DNA of 64,000 nucleotides, from assembly GCF_028283785.1 (NCBI RefSeq), contig NZ_JAPWKB010000018.1, positions 372,001-436,000 of the forward strand, written 5' to 3'. A program made the translations under genes and the position numbers. Shown here in pieces: positions 1 to 8,501 of this stretch. Position 1 is the stretch's first letter; each line of letters starts with the position of its first letter. The DNA is from Paraburkholderia sp. GTDB taxonomy: Bacteria; Pseudomonadota; Gammaproteobacteria; Burkholderiales; Burkholderiaceae. The notes under the pieces are model-generated. The model saw nothing but the letters and a program-made list of their open reading frames with translations, was not told where the DNA came from and made no database searches.

Positions 1-728
1 AGCGCGCCGCGCCCGAGCACTTCGCGGATCGCCGCGCAATGGTCGCCGACATACAGCCAGTCGCGCACGTTCTGACCGTCGCCGTACACCGGCAGCGGCT
101 TGCCGCCGAGCGCGTTGGCGATGATCAGCGGAATCAGCTTTTCGGGGAACTGGTACGGACCGTAGTTGTTCGAGCAGTTCGTGGTCAGCACCGGCAAGCC
201 GTACGTGTGGTGATATGCGCGCACGAGGTGGTCGGAACCGGCCTTGGTGGCCGAGTACGGGCTGTTCGGCGCGTACGGCGTGGTCTCGGAGAACTGCGGG
301 TCGGTGGCGGACAGCGAGCCGAAGACTTCGTCGGTGGACACGTGCAGGAAACGGAACGCGGCCTTGTCGGCGTCGCTCAACGTGTTCCAGTAAGTGCGCG
401 TCGCTTCGAGCAGCGTGAAGGTGCCCACGACGTTGGTCTGGACGAAATCGGCAGGACCGTGGATCGAGCGATCGACGTGACTTTCAGCGGCGAAATGCAG
501 AATGGCGCGCGGCTTGTGCTCGGCCAGCAGCGCGTCGAGCGCGGCGCGATCGCAGATGTCAGCGCGGGCAAACACGTGACGCGCGTCGCCTTGCAGCGAT
601 TCGAGCGTGCGCAGGTTGCCGGCGTAGGTCAGCTTGTCGAGATTCAGAACCGGCTCGTCCGACGTGGCCAACCAGTCGAGCACGAAGTTAGCACCGATAA
701 AGCCGGCGCCGCCCGTTACCAGGATCAT
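1..728 (-). CDS. rmlB: dTDP-glucose 4,6-dehydratase, N-terminal part (runs off the left edge)
   Basis: Second enzyme of dTDP-L-rhamnose synthesis: an NAD-dependent extended short-chain dehydrogenase that converts dTDP-glucose to the 4-keto-6-deoxy sugar in the cytoplasm. The ATG at 728 is followed by the Rossmann motif GGAGFIG at residues 6-12. A STDEVFG segment carrying the Asp-Glu catalytic pair lies near residue 132, and the YxxxK motif (YSATK) near residue 158. About 242 residues are present of the usual 350 or so, so the 3' end lies outside the window. It is preceded by 363 nt of non-coding DNA with a candidate promoter. The upstream gene on the same strand is rmd, so the left edge probably belongs to an O-antigen or LPS sugar locus. 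Family assignment is firm. Confidence 0.95.
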   Translation of the reverse strand, partial: MILVTGGAGFIGANFVLDWLATSDEPVLNLDKLTYAGNLRTLESLQGDARHVFARADICDRAALDALLAEHKPRAILHFAAESHVDRSIHGPADFVQTNVVGTFTLLEATRTYWNTLSDADKAAFRFLHVSTDEVFGSLSATDPQFSETTPYAPNSPYSATKAGSDHLVRAYHHTYGLPVLTTNCSNNYGPYQFPEKLIPLIIANALGGKPLPVYGDGQNVRDWLYVGDHCAAIREVLGRGA

Positions 729-1091
729 GGAGTTCCTTTCAAGATGTTCGTGGTTCTTGCGATCGGCCTACAACCGTGGGGTCTGATATGACGATCGCGA
801 TTGTTGTTGTCGCTCTGTGCGCGATGCTCGTGACAAAGACGCACGCCAGCATTCTATTTGTAGACAGCGATTATAAGGCCGGTGAGCACTGAAACCAGAA
901 CCCTAACAACTTGAAACAGCTTTTAAGCGACAGATACCCACAAACGCCCACGGCGCGGGCGTTCGCTCATTACGGAAGGGGGTCGGAGCGGTAAGGCGAC
1001 GAAATTAGAAGAAGTAAGAATTTCCGTACTTTTTCTGAAAAGCGGACGCATTTACAACAGTGAGTCCGCCGTTATCCGTCTTAAGAATTTC
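729..1091. other. non-coding region between rmd and rmlB
   Basis: This 363-nt stretch has no convincing open frame. It is less GC-rich than its surroundings and carries the candidate rmlB promoter. A weak inverted repeat (GCGGAC ... GTCCGC) lies around 1043-1068, just after the end of rmd. It lacks a clear U-run, so I do not call it a terminator. Confidence 0.5.
870..899 (-). promoter_or_regulatory. candidate sigma-70 promoter for rmlB
   Basis: Reading the minus strand, a perfect TATAAT lies at 875-870, about 140 nt before the rmlB start codon. The matching -35 position holds only a weak TCTGGT or CTGGTT sequence at 17-18 nt spacing. This is a plausible start site judged on the -10 element alone; no operator is recognised. 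Confidence 0.4.
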
Positions 1092-2051
1092 TTAAGAATT
1101 CGCCGATTGAAGCATCCAGCGAAGTGTGTCTGGAAATGGCACTGGTTCGATTTGCGGAACCAGTTTGCGCAGTTTCACCGGTGAACCGGCGAGCACTGCG
1201 ACGTCGGTTGCGCGGACGAATTCCGGCGCGACTTTCACCTCCAGCCGATGCCCGGTGTACTCGGTCGCCATATCGACGATCTGCTTCAGCGTGAACGGTT
1301 TACCGGTGCACACGTTGACGGTTTCGCCCGCCACGTCGCAACCCAGCAGCGCTTCGTAGACGCGCGCGACATATCGCACGTCCGAGAAGTCTCGCGCAAT
1401 ATCGAGATTGCCCAGCGAAATGCTCTTTTCGCGCCGCGCGAAGTGATAGACGATCTTCGGCACGAGGAAGTTGGCCGCCTGGCCGCGTCCGGTGTAGTTG
1501 AACGGCCGCACGATCAGAATGGGCAGCTTGTCCATCCATGTGCGAACCATCGATTCCATCGCCGCCTTGCTGGCCGCATAGTGATTGACGGGCGCGAGCG
1601 GGAAATTCTCGTCGATCGCGTCGCTGGCGACGTTGCCGTACACGTTCGCGCTGCTCACCATCAGGATCTTGCGCGGCACATGGCCTACATCGACACACGC
1701 CTGCAACAGATTCAGCGCGCCGAGCACGTTGACGCGATAGAAGTCGAGCGCATCGCCGTGTCCGACGAAGCTGATCGCGGCCAGATGCACGAGATAGTCC
1801 GGCCGCGTTTCATCGATCACGCGGCGGCAGTCTTCGAGCGACGTGATGTCGAGCTTGCGGCGCGTCGGGGTTTCGTCCGCGCTGTTGCCGGTGACGGTTT
1901 CCGTCACGCGCTGGCCGCTCGCGCGCAATTGCGACATCAGCCACTGGCCGGTAAAGCCGTTCGCGCCGGTGACGAGCGTGTGGGCGGTGCCTGCTGCGCT
2001 GTTCGCCGTCTCGCTGGCGGCCAGCCGTTCCGTTTTTGCGTTTGCGGACAT
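1092..2051 (-). CDS. rmd: GDP-6-deoxy-D-lyxo-4-hexulose reductase (GDP-D-rhamnose synthesis)
   Basis: An NAD(P)-dependent extended SDR of about 319 residues. The N-terminus has the nucleotide-binding motif TGANGFTG. A Ser-Ser-Ala segment is followed by the catalytic YAASK motif. The RPFNYTG, LGN and RDFSDVRY segments are characteristic of the Rmd/GDP-mannose dehydratase branch rather than of RmlD. It would reduce the 4-keto product of a GDP-mannose 4,6-dehydratase to GDP-D-rhamnose. I chose the ATG at 2051 because a GGGAG lies about 11 nt upstream; an in-frame TTG at 2078 would add nine residues. The gmd gene at 32979-34097 could supply its substrate, although it sits in a separate locus. The next gene on this strand is rmlB. 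A role in LPS or O-antigen sugar supply is inferred from that context. Confidence 0.82.
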   Translation of the reverse strand: MSANAKTERLAASETANSAAGTAHTLVTGANGFTGQWLMSQLRASGQRVTETVTGNSADETPTRRKLDITSLEDCRRVIDETRPDYLVHLAAISFVGHGDALDFYRVNVLGALNLLQACVDVGHVPRKILMVSSANVYGNVASDAIDENFPLAPVNHYAASKAAMESMVRTWMDKLPILIVRPFNYTGRGQAANFLVPKIVYHFARREKSISLGNLDIARDFSDVRYVARVYEALLGCDVAGETVNVCTGKPFTLKQIVDMATEYTGHRLEVKVAPEFVRATDVAVLAGSPVKLRKLVPQIEPVPFPDTLRWMLQSANS

Positions 2052-2430
2052 CGTTTTTTCACTCCCTGTGGGTATCAAGGATCAAGCGGTTCCAGACGTC
2101 GCGGCGCGCCCGTACCGATCCGGCACGAGTCGTGCGGCCCTCCCTGCGAAGCGTGGCCATCTTGTCGTCGCGTCAAACGGGCTATTATGTCACGCTCGTC
2201 TGCTGCACCGCCGCACAGGCCGCAGCGCCCCGCTGCTCCGGCATCCAGGGCATCGGCGGGGGTTTCGTTTTGCGGCGGTTTCGCTGCTATCGTATGATTT
2301 TTCGAGGCCGTTTTGCGTGCGCTTTCGCATTGCGGAAGCCGCGTTTTACGGTCTGTTCGCAGCCGTTTTTTGCACCGTTATTGCATCGTTTTTGCAATGA
2401 ACACGCGCCGTGTGGCGCCACTCCGCCCCG
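2052..2430. other. divergent intergenic region rmd / apaH
   Basis: About 380 nt between two divergent genes. The apaH-proximal part (about 2290-2400) is T-rich, with repeated TTTTTGCA-like stretches. Promoters for both genes are expected here, but I cannot assign a convincing -35/-10 pair. I see no RNA gene. Confidence 0.4.
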
Positions 2431-3291
2431 ATGACATCCAACGCCCAACCGACTTCCATCCCGCTCGCCTTCGGTGACCTTCAAGGCTGCCGCACGCCGT
2501 TCCAGCAACTGCTGAAAAAAGCCGCGCCGTCGGCCGATACGCCGCTGTGGTTCGCCGGCGATCTGATCAACCGTGGCGCGGAGTCGCTTGAAACGCTGCG
2601 CGACATCATTGCGCTCGGCGAGCGCGCGGTGCCGGTGCTGGGCAATCACGACCTGCATCTGCTGTCGGTGTCGGCCGGCATCCGCAAGTCGAAGAAAGGC
2701 GACACGATCGACGAGATCCTCGCCGCGCCCGACGCCGCCGATCTGCTCGACTGGGTGCGCCATCGGCCGCTCGCGCATTTCGAGCACGGCATGCTGATGG
2801 TTCATGCGGGCGTGTTGCCGCAATGGGACGCCGCGTTGACGATGGAACTGGCCGACGAATTGCAGCGCGCGCTGCGGGCACCGGACTGGAAGGAAACGCT
2901 GGCGGGTCTGTACGGCAACGAGCCGAACCGGTGGTCGCCGTCGGTGAAGGGAATCGACCGGTTACGGCTGACGTGCAGCGCGCTGACGCGCATCCGCTTC
3001 TGCGACGCCGACGGCACGATGGATTTCTCGTCGAGCGGCGGACTCGATGCCGCGCCGCGCGGCGCGATGCCGTGGTTCGATGTGCCAGCCCGGCGCACCG
3101 CCGACGTGACGGTCGTGTTCGGTCACTGGGCCGCGCTCGGCATTACCTTGCGCGACAACCTGATCGGGCTGGATTCGGGATGCGTGTGGGGCGAGAAACT
3201 GTCGGCGGTGCGGCTGACGGCGAACCCGGCGGAACGCACGCTGACGCAGGTGCAATGCACGTCGTGCCGCAGCACGGGTGGCGGGAATTGA
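2431..3291 (+). CDS. apaH: symmetrical diadenosine tetraphosphatase
   Basis: A calcineurin-like metallophosphatase of 286 residues, about the ApaH family length (roughly 280). It hydrolyses Ap4A to two ADP and limits stress alarmone levels and Np4A-capped RNA. The family motifs are in order: GDLQGC near the N-terminus, then GDLINRG, then the metal ligands of LGNHDLHLL, and FGHWAALG in the C-terminal third. Starting at the ATG at 2431 removes a seven-residue GTG extension from 2410 that has no support. It converges with the acyltransferase gene downstream. Confidence 0.93.
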   Translation: MTSNAQPTSIPLAFGDLQGCRTPFQQLLKKAAPSADTPLWFAGDLINRGAESLETLRDIIALGERAVPVLGNHDLHLLSVSAGIRKSKKGDTIDEILAAPDAADLLDWVRHRPLAHFEHGMLMVHAGVLPQWDAALTMELADELQRALRAPDWKETLAGLYGNEPNRWSPSVKGIDRLRLTCSALTRIRFCDADGTMDFSSSGGLDAAPRGAMPWFDVPARRTADVTVVFGHWAALGITLRDNLIGLDSGCVWGEKLSAVRLTANPAERTLTQVQCTSCRSTGGGN

Positions 3292-3345
3292 CGCGTTCCC
3301 CGCATACGGCTGATAACCGGTTTTAAGCCGCTGACCGGCAACGAC

Positions 3346-4158
3346 TCACTGTGGCGCGACGTCGCCGTGACCGGCAACCGGATCGTCGTCGAGTGCATGG
3401 CTGGGTGACGGCGACGCCACCCGCGCGCGCTGCATGTTCCGCAGCGCCGTATCGATCGCCTCTTGCGACTGCGCGGCCAGCGAGCGGCGATCGTCGCCCG
3501 GTGCAATCGGCTCGCCGACATACACGTGCGCGGTCAGCGGGCCGCCGCGCAACACCAGCTCCAGCGATTGCCCCAACGACAGATCGTCGATATACGCGGG
3601 TGCGGTCGATTGACGGCCGCGCGCATCCTCATACATCAGACACAACGGTTGCACCGGACGCGCCGCCGACACCGCCGCCTGATACATGTTCGCGTGGAAC
3701 GGCAACAGCGTCAGCCCGTTCGACGTCGTGCCTTCCGGAAACACGCACATCAGCTCGCCGGCGCTCAGCCGTTGCGCGAGTTCGTGCATGATCCGCTTCG
3801 CATCGCTGCGCTTCTCGCGCTGGATAAACACGGTGCCCAGTTGCTGCGCGAGCCAGCCGACCACCGGCCAGCGCCGGATTTCCGCTTTCGACACGAACGG
3901 CGTCGGCCGCCATGCATTGATCACGTAGATATCGATCCACGACACGTGATTCGACACCACCAGCGCGCCCGCATCGAGCCGCGCGCTGTCGTTGTGAACC
4001 ACCAGCCGCATGCCGCACAACCGCAGCATCTTCAGAGACCACGCGCGATTCAGCGTGAGCCGCTGTTCGGCCGTGGCGTTCGGGAAACGTGTCGCGACCG
4101 TCCACATGCCGTGCAGCAGATGGGCGACCAGCCGAAACTTGCGAAACGCGAGAGTCAT
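3346..4158 (-). CDS. lysophospholipid acyltransferase family protein (PlsC-like)
   Basis: A 270-residue member of the 1-acyl-sn-glycerol-3-phosphate acyltransferase (PlsC) family, which transfers acyl groups at the cytoplasmic membrane. The catalytic H(x4)D motif is at H71-D76 (NHVSWID) and the substrate motif FPEGT at 140-144, with the usual spacing. It follows pyrC' by 29 nt on the same strand, so it is probably the last gene of the yqgE-ruvX-pyrR-pyrB-pyrC' transcription unit. The family is firm. Whether it acts as PlsC in phospholipid synthesis or on another lipid, such as an ornithine lipid precursor, cannot be decided from sequence. Confidence 0.85.
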   Translation of the reverse strand: MTLAFRKFRLVAHLLHGMWTVATRFPNATAEQRLTLNRAWSLKMLRLCGMRLVVHNDSARLDAGALVVSNHVSWIDIYVINAWRPTPFVSKAEIRRWPVVGWLAQQLGTVFIQREKRSDAKRIMHELAQRLSAGELMCVFPEGTTSNGLTLLPFHANMYQAAVSAARPVQPLCLMYEDARGRQSTAPAYIDDLSLGQSLELVLRGGPLTAHVYVGEPIAPGDDRRSLAAQSQEAIDTALRNMQRARVASPSPSHALDDDPVAGHGDVAPQ

Positions 4159-4187
4159 CGTCGGGGTTCCGTTCTAGCGTGTGATGC

Positions 4188-5453
4188 TCAGGCCTGTTCG
4201 AAGGCGACGTTGCCGCCGACGATCGTCGTGCGCACGCGCGCCGGCAATTCGTAGCCGAGGAACGGCGTGTTGTGCCCCTGGCTTTTCAGCGCGCGCGGTT
4301 CGACGCGCCAATGCGCGTGACGGTCGAACACGCAGAGATCCGCCGCCGCGCCCACGCCGACACCGCCCGCGGGCAGCTTCAGCACGCTGGCCGGCGCCGC
4401 CGTGATGCGCGTCAGCGCCTTCGCGAGCGGCACGTTCGCTTCATCGGCCCACTTTACCGTCAACGACAGGAACAGTTCGAGCCCGGTCGAGCCCGGCGTC
4501 GCTTCGTCGAACGGCAACAGTTTCTCGTCGTCGTCGACCGGCGTGTGATCCGAACAGATCGCGTCGATGGTGCCGTCCACCAGACCGGCGCGGATCGCTT
4601 CGCGATCGCGCTGACCGCGCAACGGCGGATCGAGCCGGTATTGCGAATCGAAATAGCCGATGTCGAGATCGATCAGATGCACGTGGTTCGCCGTGACGTC
4701 GCACGTGACCGGCAGGCCTTCGGCCTTCGCCTCGCGCATCAGCGCGACGCCCGCAGCCGACGATAGATGCGAGATATGCACCCGCGCGCCCGTCACGCGG
4801 ACCAGTTCGAAGATCGTATGCAGCGCGATCGTCTCGGCCGACACCGGCACACCCGACAAACCGAGCCGCGAAGCCAGCGCACCGCTCGCCGCGACGCCGC
4901 CCTTCGCGAGATACGCGTCGAGCGGACGCAGCCACGTGGTGTAGCCGTACGTGTTCGCGTATTGCAGCGCGCGCAGCATTACCTTGGTATCGACGATCGG
5001 CGTATCCGCCTGCGAAAACCCGATACACCCGGATTCCGTCAGCCCGACCATTTCGGTGATGATTTCGCCTTTCAGCCCGACCGTCAGCGCGCCGAGCGGA
5101 TAGACGTTCGCCTGATTCAGGCTGCGCGCGCGAAAGCGCAGCATTTCGACCAGACCCGGTTCGTCGAGAATCGGATCGGTGTCGGGCGGACAGACAAGGC
5201 TGGTCACGCCGCCTGCGAGCGCCGCGGCCATTTCCGATTTCAGCGTCGCCTTGTGTTCGAAACCCGGCTCGCGCAAACGCGCCGACAGATCGACGAAACC
5301 CGGCGCGATATGCAGGCCGGTCGCGTCGATCGTGCGGTCCGCGGTGAAGTCGGTGGACGCGACGATCTTGCCGTCCGCGATGAAAACGTCCTGCTGCTGT
5401 TCGGTGCCGGCTGCCGGATCGAGCAGCGTGCCGTGCTGGATGTGAATCTTCAT
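4188..5453 (-). CDS. pyrC: dihydroorotase homologue lacking the HxH metal motif (PyrC'/PyrX type)
   Basis: A full-length (421-residue) amidohydrolase of the class I dihydroorotase family, 61 nt downstream of pyrB. In active enzymes the first strand carries D-x-H-x-H-L-R, whose two histidines bind zinc. Here it reads D55-L-S57-A-R59-L-R, so both histidines are gone (Ser57, Arg59). The later ligand regions (ISHLSS, the ANHVHLID segment, CSDHTP) are retained. In Pseudomonas a similar inactive homologue encoded next to pyrB is a structural subunit needed for the dodecameric aspartate transcarbamoylase. By analogy this copy is probably non-catalytic and assembles with PyrB. An active dihydroorotase should then be encoded elsewhere. 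The loss of the motif is seen directly; the structural role is inferred. Confidence 0.9.
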   Translation of the reverse strand: MKIHIQHGTLLDPAAGTEQQQDVFIADGKIVASTDFTADRTIDATGLHIAPGFVDLSARLREPGFEHKATLKSEMAAALAGGVTSLVCPPDTDPILDEPGLVEMLRFRARSLNQANVYPLGALTVGLKGEIITEMVGLTESGCIGFSQADTPIVDTKVMLRALQYANTYGYTTWLRPLDAYLAKGGVAASGALASRLGLSGVPVSAETIALHTIFELVRVTGARVHISHLSSAAGVALMREAKAEGLPVTCDVTANHVHLIDLDIGYFDSQYRLDPPLRGQRDREAIRAGLVDGTIDAICSDHTPVDDDEKLLPFDEATPGSTGLELFLSLTVKWADEANVPLAKALTRITAAPASVLKLPAGGVGVGAAADLCVFDRHAHWRVEPRALKSQGHNTPFLGYELPARVRTTIVGGNVAFEQA

Positions 5454-5514
5454 GTGCTGTGTTCTGTTCTGTGTGAGTCGCGCGTGACGACGGAAGACGG
5501 TTCGATCGGGCGGA

Positions 5515-6552
5515 TCAGTCGTGATTGCCCGCGACGATTCCCATCACCGCCATCCGCACCGCGATGCCGAAAGTCACCTGATTCAGGATCACCGATTGCG
5601 GACCGTCGGCCACTTGCGAATCGATTTCGACGCCGCGATTCATCGGGCCCGGATGCATCACGATCGCATCGGGTTTCGCGAGCGCGAGGCGCTCGGGCGT
5701 CAGGCCCCAGCTCTTGAAATACTCCTGCGCCGACGGCAGCAACGCGCCGCTCATCCGTTCGTTTTGCAGACGCAACATGATGATCACGTCGACGTCTTTC
5801 AGACCTTCGTCGAGATTGTGGAACACCCGCACGCCCATCTGTTCGAGACCGCCCGGCAACAGCGTGCGCGGACCGATGGCGCGCACTTCCGGCACGCCGA
5901 GCGTGGTCAGCGCGTGAATGTCCGAGCGCGCGACGCGCGAATGCAGGATGTCGCCGACGATCGCCACGCGCAGATTGGTGAAATCTTTCTTGTAGTGGCG
6001 GATCGTGTACATGTCGAGCAGACCCTGGGTCGGGTGTGCGTGACGGCCGTCGCCCGCGTTGATCACGCTGACGTGCGGCGCGCAATGCTCGGCGATCAGG
6101 TACGGCGCGCCGCTCGATGCGTGACGCACGACGAACATATCGGCGTGCATCGCGGACAGGTTGTTGATCGTGTCGAGCAGCGACTCGCCCTTGCTGGTCG
6201 ACGATGCGTTGATGTTCAGGTTCAGCACGTCGGCCGACAGACGCTTCGCGGCGATTTCGAACGTGGTGCGGGTCCGCGTCGAGTTCTCGAAGAACAGATT
6301 GAACACCGACTTGCCGCGCAGCAGCGGCACCTTCTTCACTTCGCGATCGGTCACGCTGACGAACTGCTCGGCGGTATCGAGAATGTGCGTCAGGATGCGT
6401 TTGGGCAAGCCTTCGATGGTCAGCAGATGCTTGAGCTCACCGTTCTTCGTCAGTTGCGGATTGCCCTTCAGGAAGCCATAACGGAAACGCGCGCTCGATG
6501 CGTCGGTCTCGGAGGAGCCCTGGGATGCCGGGGCCGGAGTGGAGGTGTTCAT
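5515..6552 (-). CDS. pyrB: aspartate carbamoyltransferase catalytic subunit
   Basis: First committed enzyme of pyrimidine synthesis: carbamoyl phosphate plus L-aspartate to carbamoyl-aspartate. The 345-residue protein has the carbamoyl-phosphate motif STRTR at 91-95, HPTQ at 173-176 and an HPGPMNRG segment in the C-terminal aspartate domain. The N-terminal 30 residues or so form a Ser/Ala-rich extension typical of the long PyrB forms that pair with PyrC'. It lies between pyrR and pyrC' on one strand. No regulatory-chain gene (pyrI) is next to it, in agreement with the PyrB/PyrC' type of complex. Confidence 0.96.
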   Translation of the reverse strand: MNTSTPAPASQGSSETDASSARFRYGFLKGNPQLTKNGELKHLLTIEGLPKRILTHILDTAEQFVSVTDREVKKVPLLRGKSVFNLFFENSTRTRTTFEIAAKRLSADVLNLNINASSTSKGESLLDTINNLSAMHADMFVVRHASSGAPYLIAEHCAPHVSVINAGDGRHAHPTQGLLDMYTIRHYKKDFTNLRVAIVGDILHSRVARSDIHALTTLGVPEVRAIGPRTLLPGGLEQMGVRVFHNLDEGLKDVDVIIMLRLQNERMSGALLPSAQEYFKSWGLTPERLALAKPDAIVMHPGPMNRGVEIDSQVADGPQSVILNQVTFGIAVRMAVMGIVAGNHD

Positions 6553-6775
6553 GATGTACCTGTCAAACGTGTGCGGTATTCGGGGCGCATTTGCGTGCGC
6601 GCCCTTCCGGCCTTGCCGCGTGGGGGCGAACCCGGCCGCGGCGAAATGCTGTGGATGATGCCTGGTTTTCTGTTTGCGCGCACGAGTACGCGCGGCGCGC
6701 GGCGTGGCTGGATGTGCACGACAGCGCGGTCACGCGCGTCGCGCCGATCAGCCCGGCTTCAAACGCGGATGGCGC

Positions 6776-7291
6776 TCAATGGGTGCTGGCTTCGGTGTGG
6801 AACGACAGACGGCCGTCGTCGTCGCGCGCGAGCACGAGCGTGGCGCCCGCCGGCACATCGACCTCGCCGCCGCGAAAGCGCGCCGCGAACGGCAACTCAC
6901 GGCCGCCGCGATCCGCCAGCACGGCGAGATCGACCGACGCAGGACGGCCGTAGTCGTACAGCTCGTTCAACGCGGCGCGCACGGTGCGACCGGTGGACAG
7001 CACGTCGTCCACGAGGATGATGCGGCTATCGTTGACATCGAACGGCAGCGACGTCGGGCTTGCCTGCGAATGCAGACCCTTTTTCGCGTAGTCGTCGCGA
7101 TGCAGCGAGACATTGACCACGCCGAAGCTCGGCACGTTCAGGTCGCGCGCGAGACGTTCCGCGAGCCATACGCCGCCGCTGTAAATACCGGCGAGCACGG
7201 GACCGTTCTGGCCACCCAGCGCGTCGCCGTAAGCGGCGCGGATCTGTTCGAGCACGGCGCGATACAGCGCTTCGGCGTCAATGGAACTCAT
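6776..7291 (-). CDS. pyrR: PyrR-type phosphoribosyltransferase
   Basis: A 171-residue type I phosphoribosyltransferase. The PRPP-binding loop VDDVLSTGRT lies at 94-103. Members are described as pyrimidine regulatory proteins with uracil phosphoribosyltransferase activity. I chose the ATG at 7291; the frame upstream opens only with a TTG at 7312. The start overlaps the 3' end of ruvX by 14 nt, pointing to co-translation. It heads the pyrR-pyrB-pyrC' series. I see no obvious PyrR-type RNA attenuator in the 223 nt before pyrB, so its regulatory mode here is uncertain. Confidence 0.88.
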   Translation of the reverse strand: MSSIDAEALYRAVLEQIRAAYGDALGGQNGPVLAGIYSGGVWLAERLARDLNVPSFGVVNVSLHRDDYAKKGLHSQASPTSLPFDVNDSRIILVDDVLSTGRTVRAALNELYDYGRPASVDLAVLADRGGRELPFAARFRGGEVDVPAGATLVLARDDDGRLSFHTEASTH

Positions 7292-7745
7292 GGTTGTCGG
7301 AAAGTCCGTCAAGATATTGCTGAAGGATGATGCTCGCGGCTTCGGCGTCGAGCATCTCGGCGCGGCCGCGACCGGCGCGAATGCCGGCTTCCGCCTCGAC
7401 CGACGAATAGCGTTCGTCGACGAACGTCACCGGCAGATTGAAGCGCCCGTTCAACTGGTTGCCAAAGCGTTTGGCGAGTTGCGTGCGTTCGTGCGGCGTG
7501 CCGTCCGGATGCATCGGCAGACCGACCACGAGTGCATCGGGCTTCCATTCGTCGATCAGCTTGCCGACTGCCTCGAAGCGATACTCGCGATTGCGGTTGG
7601 GCACGACGACCAGCGGTCGCGCGCTGCGGGTCAGAGAATTGCCGACCGCGACGCCGATTCGTTTTTCGCCGTAATCGAAGCCGAGCAGCGTGGTGTCGCG
7701 CTTGAACACACCCGATGCGCCGGGTTCGCCTGCACCACCGCTCAT
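7278..7745 (-). CDS. ruvX: YqgF/RuvX family putative pre-16S rRNA nuclease / Holliday junction resolvase
   Basis: A 155-residue RNase H-fold nuclease. Expected acidic residues are present: D24 in GFDYGEKRIG, E111 in VDERYSS and D133 near the C-terminus, together with the VGLPMHPDG segment. The family is known for processing 16S rRNA ends (YqgF) and has been suggested to resolve Holliday junctions. The ATG at 7745 overlaps the yqgE stop codon (ATGA, 4 nt) and its 3' end overlaps pyrR by 14 nt, so three genes are tightly coupled. A longer frame upstream is only the shadow of yqgE. Confidence 0.92.
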   Translation of the reverse strand: MSGGAGEPGASGVFKRDTTLLGFDYGEKRIGVAVGNSLTRSARPLVVVPNRNREYRFEAVGKLIDEWKPDALVVGLPMHPDGTPHERTQLAKRFGNQLNGRFNLPVTFVDERYSSVEAEAGIRAGRGRAEMLDAEAASIILQQYLDGLSDNHEFH

Positions 7746-8320
7746 GCGTGACCTGCTTCGCCGGACAGCATCGACAGGTTGATGCCGAGCAGCGCGAGCG
7801 CCCCTTCGAGACGCTCTTCGGCGGGCACGTCGAAGACGATCTTCGGGTCGGCCTCGACCGTCAGCCAGCCGTTCTTCGAGATCTCTTCCTCGAGTTGGCC
7901 CGCGCCCCAACCGGCATGGCCGAGCGTCAGCAGAAAGCGCTCCGGACCGTTGCCGCTGGCGACCGCTTCGAGCACGTCTTTGGACGTGGTCATTTCCAGC
8001 CCGCCCGGCACCGACATCGACGACGTATAAGGCGTGCCGTCTTTCGGATCGTGCAGCACGAAGCCGCGCTCGGTTTGCACCGGGCCGCCGAAATAGACGG
8101 GAACATGCAGAAGGGGTTCGATTTCGAGCTTGAGGTCGATGCGGCTGAACAGCGCCTGAAGATCGATATCCGTGGGACGGTTGATCACGAGACCGAGCGC
8201 ACCGCGCTCACTGTGATCGCAAAGGTAGACCACCGTTCCGGAAAACGTGGGATCGGCCATGTTAGGCATGGCGATCAGGAACTGATTGGTCAGATTGATG
8301 CGATCGGTACTCTTGGACAT
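7742..8320 (-). CDS. yqgE: YqgE/AlgH family protein (DUF179)
   Basis: A 192-residue protein with DUF179 features: NQFLIAMPNMADPTFSGTVVYLCDH at the N-terminus (quoted as family pattern, residues about 11-35), GLVINRP, and the HAGWGAGQLEEE segment followed by WL. AlgH was named as a regulator of alginate in Pseudomonas, but its biochemical function is unknown. The ATG at 8320 starts the conserved domain; the longer in-frame extension to 8416 carries no conserved sequence. It is the first gene of the group leading to pyrC' and is joined to ruvX by a 4-nt overlap. Confidence 0.92.
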   Translation of the reverse strand: MSKSTDRINLTNQFLIAMPNMADPTFSGTVVYLCDHSERGALGLVINRPTDIDLQALFSRIDLKLEIEPLLHVPVYFGGPVQTERGFVLHDPKDGTPYTSSMSVPGGLEMTTSKDVLEAVASGNGPERFLLTLGHAGWGAGQLEEEISKNGWLTVEADPKIVFDVPAEERLEGALALLGINLSMLSGEAGHA

Positions 8321-8501
8321 AGTTCGGATTTTAGCAAAGACGGTACAGATTGGCGGGCGTCGAGCGTGATTTGCTACGGTTTTGCCGCGTGCCATGAACG
8401 GCGGATCATGCTGCACTCTATCACGCGTATCCGGCGCGCCTACGACGGGGTTTCGGCCAGCAGACCGATACGGATCGGTCCGGCGCGATACACGCCCGCC
8501 G

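Noticed and set aside
1043..1068. Terminator after rmd
   Set aside because: The inverted repeat has six-base arms, a long loop and no U-run.
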